8,668 bases of DNA from Selenomonas sp. AE3005 (GCF_905233635.1 NZ_CAJODG010000074.1:1-8668); one strand, 5' to 3'. Positions 1 through 6,892 are shown, numbered from the stretch's first letter. A program made the numbers and translations. The notes: generated from the sequence alone by a model not told the origin.

Positions 1-29
1 TCATGTTGCATGATTATTTGCATTGTTTA

Positions 30-45
30 GTTTTCAAAGAACAAT
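30..45 (-). promoter_or_regulatory. boxA-like rRNA antitermination element
   Basis: The minus strand reads TTGTTCTTTGAAAAC followed by TAAAC. This closely matches the boxA region of Firmicute rRNA leaders, where NusB and NusE (S10) bind the nascent RNA to protect transcription from Rho-dependent termination. It lies about 35 bases downstream of the proximal promoter, the expected order. Confidence 0.7.
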
Positions 46-79
46 CTGTTTATCGCCTGTCGTTTCAAGCGACTCACTT

Positions 80-108
80 ATCTTATCGCATTCAGCTTAC
101 CTTGTCAA
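80..108 (-). promoter_or_regulatory. Proximal rRNA operon promoter (P2-like)
   Basis: On the minus strand a perfect -35 box TTGACA (103-108) is followed after exactly 17 bases by the -10 box TAAGAT (80-85). The motif AGTCGCT (68-74) lies 5 bases further downstream, around the expected transcription start, and recurs at the distal promoter. Confidence 0.75.
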
Positions 109-213
109 TATCTTTTTTAGAAAATTTTCAAAGCTTTGCGGCCGTCCAAAAACTCGTTACCAGTCAAGGTTTGCCGGGCTTTTTGCTTGCCGTGTCTGTC
201 AGCGACTTGTATT

Positions 214-242
214 ATGTTACACGCTTTGTCCGTCCCTGTCAA
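214..242 (-). promoter_or_regulatory. Distal rRNA operon promoter (P1-like)
   Basis: The minus strand has a perfect -35 TTGACA (237-242), a 17-base spacer, and a -10 TAACAT (214-219). AGTCGCT (201-207) follows 6 bases later, as it does after the proximal promoter. The promoter sits immediately downstream of the terminator of the preceding leftward gene, so the rRNA operon is probably an independent unit. Confidence 0.72.
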
Positions 243-248
243 CACTTT

Positions 249-281
249 AAAAAAAAAATAAAAAAGGGCCTTAACGGCCCT
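249..281 (-). terminator. Rho-independent terminator of the small leftward gene
   Basis: Read leftward, the stem AGGGCC / GGCCCT (276-281 with 265-270) with a 5-base loop is followed by a long T-rich run (264 down to about 249, interrupted by one A). It begins 14 bases after the stop codon of the gene at 295-525. The T tract abuts the -35 box of the distal rRNA promoter. Confidence 0.88.
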
Positions 282-294
282 CTTAAACACCTGT

Positions 295-525
295 TCACTC
301 TACCTCAATACCTGCCTGCTCGTAGAATTCTGCCAGTACTTCTTCCTGTTTCTGGCCTGTATGGCTGCCAATCTCATCAGCCATCATTTCACAGGCATGT
401 TGCAGATTGGCAAACAAATTGATAAGACTTTGGTATTTGTTGACTTCAGCATAGCTGCTTTCCAGCATTTTCTTTTGTTCCAGCTGCTGCAAAGCCTCAC
501 GCACGGGGCGCTTTACATCCTTCAT
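295..525 (-). CDS. Small conserved-looking hypothetical protein (76 aa)
   Basis: I do not recognise this protein. It is 76 residues, charged, apparently all helical, with no signal peptide or membrane segment. It opens MKDVKRPVREALQQLEQKK and ends in an acidic tail (AGIEVE). It has a single cysteine near the middle (HACEMM). Two ATGs compete. The upstream one at 531 lies only 1 base from the GGGAGG ribosome binding site, while the ATG at 525 lies 7 bases from it, so 525 is chosen; the longer form would add Met-Lys. A plausible promoter lies upstream and a strong terminator directly downstream, so it is a monocistronic gene. It is divergent from cydA and upstream of an rRNA operon, but neither neighbour suggests a function. 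Coding status is supported by this gene architecture, not by homology. Confidence 0.72.
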   Translation of the reverse strand: MKDVKRPVREALQQLEQKKMLESSYAEVNKYQSLINLFANLQHACEMMADEIGSHTGQKQEEVLAEFYEQAGIEVE

Positions 526-551
526 TTTCATTCCTCCCTGCTAGAAGTTTT

Positions 552-580
552 GTTATATATATTCTGTCTTAACCGCCCAA
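552..580 (-). promoter_or_regulatory. Candidate promoter of the small leftward gene
   Basis: The minus strand reads TTGGGC (575-580), 17 bases, then TATAAC (552-557), about 20 bases before the ribosome binding site. The -35 box keeps only the TTG core, so this is a reasonable but not strong sigma-A-type match. Confidence 0.45.
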
Positions 581-613
581 TACCTCCCATATCTGCAATT
601 TTTTTCTTTCTCA

Positions 614-650
614 TTGACAGGAATCTTTCTATAAATAAGCGAATATTCAC
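614..650 (+). promoter_or_regulatory. Putative cyd operon control region
   Basis: A perfect TTGACA (614-619) lies about 70 bases upstream of cydA, but no good -10 box stands 16-18 bases after it. An imperfect 12-base inverted repeat centred on GAATATTC (639-650) sits where the -10 would be expected, and AT-rich CATAAT (661-666) is nearer the gene. This could be an activator-dependent promoter with an operator. Cyd operons in Firmicutes are often controlled by Rex, and the right half (TTCACA) resembles a Rex half-site, but the spacing between halves does not fit the Rex consensus that I know. Confidence 0.3.
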
Positions 651-687
651 ACTAAGTTATCATAATAGTTTTAAAGGAGGGATTTGT

Positions 688-2055
688 ATGGAGGCTTTAC
701 TTTTGTCCCGATGGCAGTTTGCCATCACCACCATTTATCACTTCCTGTTCGTACCGCTGACCTTGGGGCTGACCATCTGGGTTGCTCTGCTGGAAACCTG
801 CTATGTACGGACAGAGCGTCCCCACTGGAAGGAACCCTGCCGGCAGTTGGTGCGGTTCTTCGGTACACTGTTCCTGATAAATTTCAGTTTGGGCGTTGTC
901 ACGGGTATTGTACAGGAATTTCACTTTGGCATGAACTGGTCTGAGTACGCCCGGTTCATGGGTGATATCTTTGGTGCCCCCCTGGCTCTGGAGGCGCTGA
1001 CCGCCTTTTTCCTGGAATCCACTTTCCTGGGTATTTGGATGTTTGGCTGGGATAAATTATCCCCCAAAGTACATTGCCTCTGTGCCTGGCTTATCGCCAT
1101 TGGCAGCAATCTGTCAGCCTTTTGGATTCTGGTAGCCAATTCCTTTATGCAGCACCCTGTGGGCTATGTCGTCAACAATGGCCGGGCCGAAATGAATGAT
1201 TTTCTCGCCCTCGTAACTAATCCTTATGTAATTGGCGAATATTCCCATGCCCTGTTCTCAGGTATTGCCACCACCGGCATACTGGTTCTTTCCGTAGCCG
1301 CTTGGAAATATCTGAAAGACGCCGCCTCGCAGGAGGCATTCCGTCATGTACTCCGCGCCGGTGCCATTTACCTGGCTATCGGCGTAATGGGTGTTATGGG
1401 CAGCGGCCACATGCACACCCAGTATCTGGCCACTGCCAATCCCATGAAACTGGCCTCTATGGAGGCGCTGTGGGAAAATGCTGACCCGGCTCCTTTTGCC
1501 GTGATGGCCGTAATTGACCAGGACAAACTCAAAAACAGTGCGGAAATTAAAATCCCTGCCCTCTTTTCGCTGATGCTTTACAACAAACCATCCGGCGAAG
1601 TCAAAGGTATTAACACCATCAATGCGGAAATGGTGTCCAAGTATGGCAACGGTGATTACCGTCCCGATGTTTTTGGCCTTTTCTGGAGTTTCCGCCTGAT
1701 GGTTGCCTGTGGCGGTGCCATGATGTTCATTGCGTTTGTTGTTGCCGCCCTTACCTGGAACGAAAAATTCGCCGCCTACCGCTGGCTGTTAAAATTTGTT
1801 CCGCTTTCCCTGCCCTTGCCCTTCCTGGCTAATACTGCCGGCTGGTTCATCGCCGAAGGCGGCCGTCAGCCCTGGATTGTAGTAGGACTGCAAAAAACAG
1901 CCGACGCTGTTTCCCCCAATTTAACGAGTACAGAAGTATGGCTGACCATGACCGGCTTTACCCTGCTCTATCTTATTCTGATTGTGGCAGCACTATACAC
2001 AGCCTGCCGTTACATTAAGAAAACATCTATTCCGCTGGAAGGGAGGGACGCATGA
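688..2055 (+). CDS. cydA: Cytochrome bd quinol oxidase subunit I
   Basis: CydA oxidises quinol at the outer membrane face and reduces oxygen to water using hemes b558, b595 and d; it acts in the cytoplasmic membrane with CydB. The 455-residue protein carries the family landmarks: His18 in the N-terminal TIYHFL segment (high-spin heme ligand), Glu102 and Glu110 in the LALEALTAFFLES helix (proton path), His156 in SFMQHPVG and Met338 in SFRLM (b558 ligands, with Arg336), and Glu390 before GRQPW. About nine membrane helices are visible. The region between residues 250 and 330 is short, so this is the short Q-loop type rather than the E. coli long type. The ATG at 688 is chosen because AAAGGAGG stands 7 bases upstream and the protein starts exactly where the family starts; the open frame extends further upstream but without family similarity. 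It overlaps cydB by 4 bases. Confidence 0.97.
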   Translation: MEALLLSRWQFAITTIYHFLFVPLTLGLTIWVALLETCYVRTERPHWKEPCRQLVRFFGTLFLINFSLGVVTGIVQEFHFGMNWSEYARFMGDIFGAPLALEALTAFFLESTFLGIWMFGWDKLSPKVHCLCAWLIAIGSNLSAFWILVANSFMQHPVGYVVNNGRAEMNDFLALVTNPYVIGEYSHALFSGIATTGILVLSVAAWKYLKDAASQEAFRHVLRAGAIYLAIGVMGVMGSGHMHTQYLATANPMKLASMEALWENADPAPFAVMAVIDQDKLKNSAEIKIPALFSLMLYNKPSGEVKGINTINAEMVSKYGNGDYRPDVFGLFWSFRLMVACGGAMMFIAFVVAALTWNEKFAAYRWLLKFVPLSLPLPFLANTAGWFIAEGGRQPWIVVGLQKTADAVSPNLTSTEVWLTMTGFTLLYLILIVAALYTACRYIKKTSIPLEGRDA

Positions 2056-3062
2056 TGGACTATCCTGTTATTTGGTTCGTGCTGATTGCCGTTTTGTTCA
2101 CCGGCTTTTTCTTCCTGGAAGGTTTTGATTACGGCGTGGGCATGCTCTGTCCCTTCATCAGTCAGCGTGATGAGGACCGTGGTATGATACTGCGCACCAT
2201 CGGTCCCGTTTGGGATGGCAATGAAGTTTGGATGATTACTGCCGGGGGTGCCCTGTTTGCCGCTTTCCCTCATGTATATGCCACCATGTTCAGCACCTTT
2301 TATCTGGCGCTCTTTCTCATGCTCGTTGCTTTAATCCTGCGTGGCGTGGCTTTTGAACTGCGCACCAAGGAAAAATGTACCTGCTGGCGGCGTACCTGGG
2401 AATGGTGCATTTTTACCGGCAGCCTTGTACCTGCGTTTCTCTGGGGCGTAGCTGTCAGCGATTTAATGGCCGGCCTGCCCATTGGGGAAAATATGGTCTA
2501 TCAGGGGAACTTCGCCGGCCTGCTCAGCCCTTACAGCATTCTGGGCGGACTGGTCTTTGTCTTTGTTTTCGCCTATCACGGGGCCGCTTTCCTGCAGCTG
2601 CGCCTTGCTGACCAAGGGCTGCGCCAGCGCATTCAGGGGCTGGGACGTTGTCTGGGACTTTTCGGGGCTCTCTTCTTTGTCTGCTATCTCTTTATGACAA
2701 GCAACTGCACAGATTTGCTGACGCGCCCCTGTGCTCTGGTACTTTTTATCTGCACCGCACTGTTCTTTGTCCTCAGTTACCTGCGCTTTTGGCGGCAAGG
2801 CGGCAAAGTCAGCTTTATCCTCAACAGTCTGGCCATTGCCAGCGTAACCTTTGGCGTGTTTGCCGGACTCTTTCCCCGGATTATGGTATCGAGCCTCAAT
2901 CCGGCCTGGAGCCTGACTATCCACAATGCCGCGTCCACTCCCTACACGCTGTCCATTATGACCGTGGCTGCCTTTATCCTGGTGCCCATAGTCCTCATTT
3001 ACCAGATTTGGACTTACTACATTTTCCGTCAGCGGGTTACGCCCAAAGACCTTTCCCACTAA
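2052..3062 (+). CDS. cydB: Cytochrome bd quinol oxidase subunit II
   Basis: CydB is the structural partner of CydA. It binds no heme in most species but supports the complex and its proton path. The 336-residue protein has the family N-terminus with FFFLEGFDYGVG (residues 19-30) and the signature GPVWDGNEVW (residues 51-60), whose Asp55 and Glu58 correspond to conserved acidic residues of the family. About eight membrane helices are evident and the length is normal. The start ATG overlaps the cydA stop codon (ATGA), and GGGAGGG lies 4 bases before it; a second ATG directly follows, so the protein may start one residue later. The overlap suggests translational coupling and equal amounts of the two subunits. 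No small CydX-type gene follows: only 31 bases separate it from cydD. Confidence 0.96.
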   Translation: MMDYPVIWFVLIAVLFTGFFFLEGFDYGVGMLCPFISQRDEDRGMILRTIGPVWDGNEVWMITAGGALFAAFPHVYATMFSTFYLALFLMLVALILRGVAFELRTKEKCTCWRRTWEWCIFTGSLVPAFLWGVAVSDLMAGLPIGENMVYQGNFAGLLSPYSILGGLVFVFVFAYHGAAFLQLRLADQGLRQRIQGLGRCLGLFGALFFVCYLFMTSNCTDLLTRPCALVLFICTALFFVLSYLRFWRQGGKVSFILNSLAIASVTFGVFAGLFPRIMVSSLNPAWSLTIHNAASTPYTLSIMTVAAFILVPIVLIYQIWTYYIFRQRVTPKDLSH

Positions 3063-3093
3063 GACATTACTTACCTGACGTAAAGGGGCTGCT

Positions 3094-4734
3094 ATGATAC
3101 CAACACGCTTTAGACTATACTGGCAAAAATATAAGACCTCCCTTGTTTACACAGCCCTGCTGTCACTTGCCGCTGCCGGCTTTTGGGCCTTGGCGGCGGC
3201 CGTGAACGCCCGTGTGGTAAATGCAGTTTTCCTGGAGGGACGTAATTTCATGGAAACAGCACCAAGTATTTTGGTGCTGTTTCTGTGCCTGTGCTGCTCT
3301 CAGCTCATCAGCTACTGGCAAAATATACAGCAGGACAAACTGGCCGCCCGTGTCATTAACACGGTACGCCACCAGCTGCACACCGCCGGCCTGCGGAAAA
3401 CTGCCGCTGACAACGATACTACGCTTTTACAGCTCAGCTGTGACGCCTGCGAACTTTTAGCTGAAGATTTCCGCAGCATTCTCCCCCTGCTGCTCGGGCT
3501 GATTATCGGCCTGCCGTTTTACCTGCTGCTGTTTGCCTTTACCGATTATCTTTCCGCCCTTATCTGTCTGGCTACTCTGCCCATAGCTCCCATTCTGCTG
3601 TACCTGCTGAGCGGCATTACCAAAAAGCGCAGCGCCGCCGCCTGGGAAAATATGCAATCACTCACACAGGGCTTTTACGAATTATTACAAGCCCTCCCTC
3701 TCTTAAAACTCTTTGCCCGGGAACAGGCGCACCGTGAGTCGGCCCGGCAGCTTATCAGCAATTTTGCCGCTGCCGCATTAGGTGCGCTGCGGCTGGCCTT
3801 TCTATCCACCTTTGTTCTGGAACTAATAACCACCTTGTCCATTGCCCTCGTGGCGGTGGTTATCGGCCTGCGCCTGTTGGAAGGCCGCCTTGCCTTCAGC
3901 ACCGCCTTTTTCATTCTGCTGCTCCTGCCGGAATTTTATCGCCCCCTGCGCCAGAGCGGTGCCGTGTTTCATACTCTCATGAATGTTAACACCGCGGCAG
4001 CTGAAATTGAAACCTACCTCGCCGCCGCGGACGCGCCGCCGGCCCTAAGCGGCCATAAAGCCAGCTTGCAGGTACCGCCGGCCATCCGGCTCGCTAATAT
4101 CACCTTCACCTATCCCGAACGTCACAGTCCCACACTACAGAATTTAAATCTTACCTTCCCGGCCGGCCAAATAACCCTGCTCACCGGCAACAGTGGCTGT
4201 GGCAAAAGCACTTTGCTTGACATACTGGCCTGCCTGCAGCCACCGGATTCCGGCACCATTTATCTAAACGACCAGTGCCTTTTGACCATGCACCCGGACA
4301 GCCAGCAAAAACTTATTGCCTACGCCCCTCAAACGCCCCACCTTTATCAAGGCAGCTTGCAGGAAAATCTGCTGCTCCTGCAGCAGGCTCCCCCCGAACG
4401 CTGTCATCAGGCCCTGCGTCTTGCGCAGCTGACGGAATGGTTCAGCACCCTGCCCCAGGGACTGGATACGCCCTTAGGTGCAGGCGGCCAGCCTCTTTCC
4501 CAAGGACAGCTGAAACGACTCGGCCTCGCCCGGCTCATTTTGCAAAATTCCCCTATCATGCTGCTCGACGAACCCACCTCCGGCCTTGACCATCAACTCG
4601 AGGAAAAAGTCATCCGCACGCTTTCCGTTCTGGCCAAACAACGGACACTTATCATCAGCAGCCATCATCCGGCCCTGTTCGAACTGGCAGATAATATCAT
4701 CGACCTGAATGACTATCTTCCCAAGGAGGCATGA
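3094..4734 (+). CDS. cydD: ABC transporter CydD, permease/ATPase for cytochrome bd assembly
   Basis: CydD pairs with CydC to form a heterodimeric ABC exporter needed to make cytochrome bd. In E. coli it has been linked to cysteine/glutathione export and to heme binding. The 546-residue protein has an N-terminal membrane domain (about residues 15-310) and a C-terminal ATPase. Visible motifs are Walker A GNSGCGKST (365-373), signature LSQGQ (468-472), Walker B ending LLDE (490-493) with an SGLD D-loop, and the H-loop His524 in SSHHP. The signature has Gln in place of the usual second Gly; E. coli CydD also departs there (LSVGQ, from memory), which supports CydD rather than CydC. AAAGGGG stands about 8 bases before the ATG. 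Its gene lies 31 bases after cydB and runs into the start of cydC. A strong hairpin lies inside the coding region at 3253-3283. Confidence 0.93.
   Translation: MIPTRFRLYWQKYKTSLVYTALLSLAAAGFWALAAAVNARVVNAVFLEGRNFMETAPSILVLFLCLCCSQLISYWQNIQQDKLAARVINTVRHQLHTAGLRKTAADNDTTLLQLSCDACELLAEDFRSILPLLLGLIIGLPFYLLLFAFTDYLSALICLATLPIAPILLYLLSGITKKRSAAAWENMQSLTQGFYELLQALPLLKLFAREQAHRESARQLISNFAAAALGALRLAFLSTFVLELITTLSIALVAVVIGLRLLEGRLAFSTAFFILLLLPEFYRPLRQSGAVFHTLMNVNTAAAEIETYLAAADAPPALSGHKASLQVPPAIRLANITFTYPERHSPTLQNLNLTFPAGQITLLTGNSGCGKSTLLDILACLQPPDSGTIYLNDQCLLTMHPDSQQKLIAYAPQTPHLYQGSLQENLLLLQQAPPERCHQALRLAQLTEWFSTLPQGLDTPLGAGGQPLSQGQLKRLGLARLILQNSPIMLLDEPTSGLDHQLEEKVIRTLSVLAKQRTLIISSHHPALFELADNIIDLNDYLPKEA
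3253..3283 (+). repeat. Perfect inverted repeat (hairpin) inside cydD
   Basis: AAACAGCACCAA (3254-3265) and TTGGTGCTGTTT (3271-3282) are exact reverse complements around a 5-base loop. A further G-C pair at 3253/3283 gives 13 uninterrupted pairs. Only three T follow the core stem, so it is a weak terminator at best. Ten bases of each arm (AAACAGCACC and GGTGCTGTTT) recur in the operon terminator at 6893-6928. It lies about 190 bases downstream of the cydB stop. Confidence 0.8.
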
Positions 4735-4736
4735 CC

Positions 4737-6299
4737 ATGCTAAAAATTTTATCATTGCTGAGCCCCGGTCATTTTCTCCTGCTGACAATTGTCAGCCTGC
4801 TGGCCCTGCTGACAGGACTTGGCCTGTTGGGTGCTGCTGCCTTTCTCATCACCAAGGCCGCCCTGGCACCGCCCCTCTACACTCTGACCATTGGTATCAC
4901 GGCCGTAAGAGCCTGCGGTATTGGCCGGGCTGTCTTTCGCTATGGCGAACGGTATCTCACCCATGAGTCTGCCTTCAACCTGCTCACACATCTGCGCCTG
5001 CGGCTCTATGACATAGCCTGTCAAAAAATAAACCAGCCGAAAAAAAAGCTCCCACAAGGCACTATGCTCCAGCAGCTCCTAAGTGGCGCGGAAACTGTCC
5101 AAAACTTTTTCCTGCGCGGACTTATGCCGCCGCTCGTCACCCTGCTGGCCAGCCTGCTCCTTGTACTGCTGCTCTGGCCACATATCAACGCCTGGTCATT
5201 GCTTATCCTGCTGGTCTGGGGCTGTCAGCTGCTCCCTGTGGCGGCTGCACCGCACATCAGTCAGGAACGTGAAAGCCTATACCGCGGTGCTTTACTGGAC
5301 TATTCCCAAGGACAAAGGGAACTTGTCACCGCCGGCAGCCTGGCACTGGCTATAAACAGACTTGACAAGTCAGGCACACAATGGCAAAGTAAACTGCAAC
5401 AGGAACAGCAAACACTATACCGCACGGATTTAGCCTTGGGGCTGCTGCGTACGGCCGGCTATACACTGCTGGCCAGCGCCCTTATCCCGGCCATCGGCGT
5501 CACTTTGGACGGCATTACCTTTGCCGTCTGCCTCCTATTGCTGCTGACACTATTTACCGAATTTGCTCCCCTGCCGGCTGCCGCCCGTCAGTTCCGGCTG
5601 GCACAGAATGCCCTGCACGGGCTGGCACCTCCGGCCAAAGCTGACGCCCCTGACGTAAACATTACAGAAAACGGACACCTGCTTGCCGTACATAATCTGG
5701 CCTTTGCCTATCCGCAAAGCGTCCCCTTGTTTACAGGACTTGATTTTGCCATTGTCCCCGGCGGTCACACCGCCATCATCGGTGACAGCGGCAGCGGCAA
5801 AACCACCCTGGCCTTATTACTCGCAGGTCTGTGGCCACCCACTGCCGGCAGCATTTACTATGGCCAACACACGCCTGCTGACCTCATCGCCGCCATACCA
5901 CAGGGCTGCTGGCTCTTTGCCGCCTCTATCCGTGCCAACTTTGAACACCTTTATCCTGATATCACCGAGGCGGCCATCCATGACAACCTGCAAACAGCCC
6001 AGCTGTCGCAGGTTGTCCAAAAACTCCCCCAAGGGATTGACACGCCTTTGGGCGAAAATGCCTGCTGCCTCTCCGGCGGCGAACGCAACCGGCTCCAGGC
6101 CGCCCTGCTGTTAGCAAGTCCTGCCCCCGTGCTGCTCTTTGATGAACCCACGGCCGGGCTTGACAAGTCAACCGCTGACAAACTGCTTAATGCCATTATT
6201 GACAAGTCAACTCTGACAGGTCAGACTGTCATTGTCATAACCCACGATTTACCCCAGTTACACCGTTTTTCCCAGGTAATAAATCTTTCCCCCACATAA
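4737..6299 (+). CDS. cydC: ABC transporter CydC, permease/ATPase for cytochrome bd assembly
   Basis: CydC is the second half of the CydDC exporter; both halves are required for a functional bd oxidase. The 520-residue protein has a membrane domain to about residue 300, opening with the long hydrophobic segment typical of CydC, then an ATPase: Walker A GDSGSGKTT (349-357), signature LSGGE (445-449), Walker B LLFDE (Asp469, Glu470), TAGLD D-loop and H-loop His503 in ITHD. LSGGE is the form that I recall for E. coli CydC. The ATG at 4737 is preferred because AAGGAGG lies 7 bases upstream; an ATG at 4731, overlapping the cydD stop, is only 1 base from that site and would add Met-Thr. The last third carries three copies or near copies of TTGACAAGTCA. 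The BsuPI-domain gene follows 15 bases later. Confidence 0.93.
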   Translation: MLKILSLLSPGHFLLLTIVSLLALLTGLGLLGAAAFLITKAALAPPLYTLTIGITAVRACGIGRAVFRYGERYLTHESAFNLLTHLRLRLYDIACQKINQPKKKLPQGTMLQQLLSGAETVQNFFLRGLMPPLVTLLASLLLVLLLWPHINAWSLLILLVWGCQLLPVAAAPHISQERESLYRGALLDYSQGQRELVTAGSLALAINRLDKSGTQWQSKLQQEQQTLYRTDLALGLLRTAGYTLLASALIPAIGVTLDGITFAVCLLLLLTLFTEFAPLPAAARQFRLAQNALHGLAPPAKADAPDVNITENGHLLAVHNLAFAYPQSVPLFTGLDFAIVPGGHTAIIGDSGSGKTTLALLLAGLWPPTAGSIYYGQHTPADLIAAIPQGCWLFAASIRANFEHLYPDITEAAIHDNLQTAQLSQVVQKLPQGIDTPLGENACCLSGGERNRLQAALLLASPAPVLLFDEPTAGLDKSTADKLLNAIIDKSTLTGQTVIVITHDLPQLHRFSQVINLSPT

Positions 6300-6314
6300 A
6301 GGAGTGTATCTGAC

Positions 6315-6890
6315 ATGTCAAAAAAACAACTGAAAAACTATCTTATTCCCACAATGTTACTGGCCCTTATGGCCATGCCCCTGCCTGCACACGCCGGCTT
6401 TGGCACAGGGATTGGCGTGACCTTCCCGATTTCCGGCTCGTCATCCGGTGAAAGAATCAGCAATACCTACGCCGCTTTGGAGTATGATGTGCTGACCGAA
6501 GAACTGAACATCATGGAAAAACACGGGCGCCTTGTTATGGAATTTAAAATCAGCAACACAAGTGATAAGCCTTATACCATACAGCAAAAAACCGGCCAGG
6601 TCTATGACTTCATTATCTCCGACAAACACGGCCGCAAACTCTGGCAATGGTCTGACGGCATGGCCTTTACCCAGGCGCTCACCAATACAGTCATTCCGCC
6701 CCATGATTTCATCGTCCACAAAGCCGAACTTGAAGGCAAAGATTACCGCAAAATAAAAGAGCAGGCAGTTGTCGTAACCACCTGGCTCCTGAATACTCCG
6801 TGCCGCCTGACGGCCAAAGTCCCCACCCATACCGCAGCCACCACCACGCCGATACTGATTCACGGCGGCGTTATCTTCGGTCATAGATAA
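6315..6890 (+). CDS. Secreted protein with BsuPI (proteinase inhibitor-like) domain
   Basis: The 191-residue protein has a clear Sec signal peptide: positive N-terminus, hydrophobic core to about residue 23, and an Ala-His-Ala site predicting cleavage after residue 27. Residues about 57-145 resemble the BsuPI domain (named after a Bacillus subtilis intracellular proteinase inhibitor): ISNTSDKP (79-86), GQVYDF (94-99) and LWQWSDGMAFTQA (109-121) follow that domain's beta-sandwich pattern. The mature N-terminus is glycine-rich (GFGTGIG). There is no lipobox and no membrane anchor other than the signal. AAAGGAG stands about 11 bases upstream of the ATG. It begins 15 bases after cydC and precedes the operon terminator, so it is very probably co-transcribed with the oxidase genes. 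Its role there is unknown; many BsuPI-domain proteins are extracytoplasmic and are not known to inhibit proteases. Confidence 0.85.
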   Translation: MSKKQLKNYLIPTMLLALMAMPLPAHAGFGTGIGVTFPISGSSSGERISNTYAALEYDVLTEELNIMEKHGRLVMEFKISNTSDKPYTIQQKTGQVYDFIISDKHGRKLWQWSDGMAFTQALTNTVIPPHDFIVHKAELEGKDYRKIKEQAVVVTTWLLNTPCRLTAKVPTHTAATTTPILIHGGVIFGHR

Positions 6891-6892
6891 AG

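Larger units (their letters stand above)
1..207 (-). other. rRNA operon leader region (16S gene lies beyond the left edge)
   Basis: No protein gene is supported here. Read leftward, the stretch starts downstream of two tandem promoters and contains a boxA-like element about 30 bases from the window edge. From memory, the same arrangement (tandem promoters, then TGTTCTTTGAAAAC, then the 16S gene within roughly 100 bases) is found in rRNA operons of Bacillus and related Firmicutes. The 16S gene itself is not in the window, so the assignment is an inference. The 16S-23S spacer can carry the same boxA, but spacers do not normally carry two promoters. Confidence 0.65.

Noticed and set aside
3..422. 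Open frame of 139 codons on the plus strand (and a nested one from 23)
   Set aside because: No ribosome binding site and no recognisable protein pattern; it runs through the leftward rRNA promoters, the terminator and part of the small leftward gene.
639..650. Rex operator upstream of cydA
   Set aside because: Only one half (TTCACA) matches and the distance between half-sites is wrong, so it is listed as an unassigned inverted repeat.
361..687. Possible 109-codon N-terminal extension of cydA
   Set aside because: CydA proteins begin at the segment starting at 688, which has an ideal ribosome binding site; the extension crosses the antisense small gene and the intergenic region.
2463..3059. 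198-codon minus-strand frame opposite cydB
   Set aside because: It lies wholly antisense to a clear cydB, has a low-complexity polar composition typical of antisense shadows, and no start signals.
5683..6114. 143-codon alternative frame inside cydC
   Set aside because: Proline/serine-rich out-of-frame shadow of the CydC ATPase domain.
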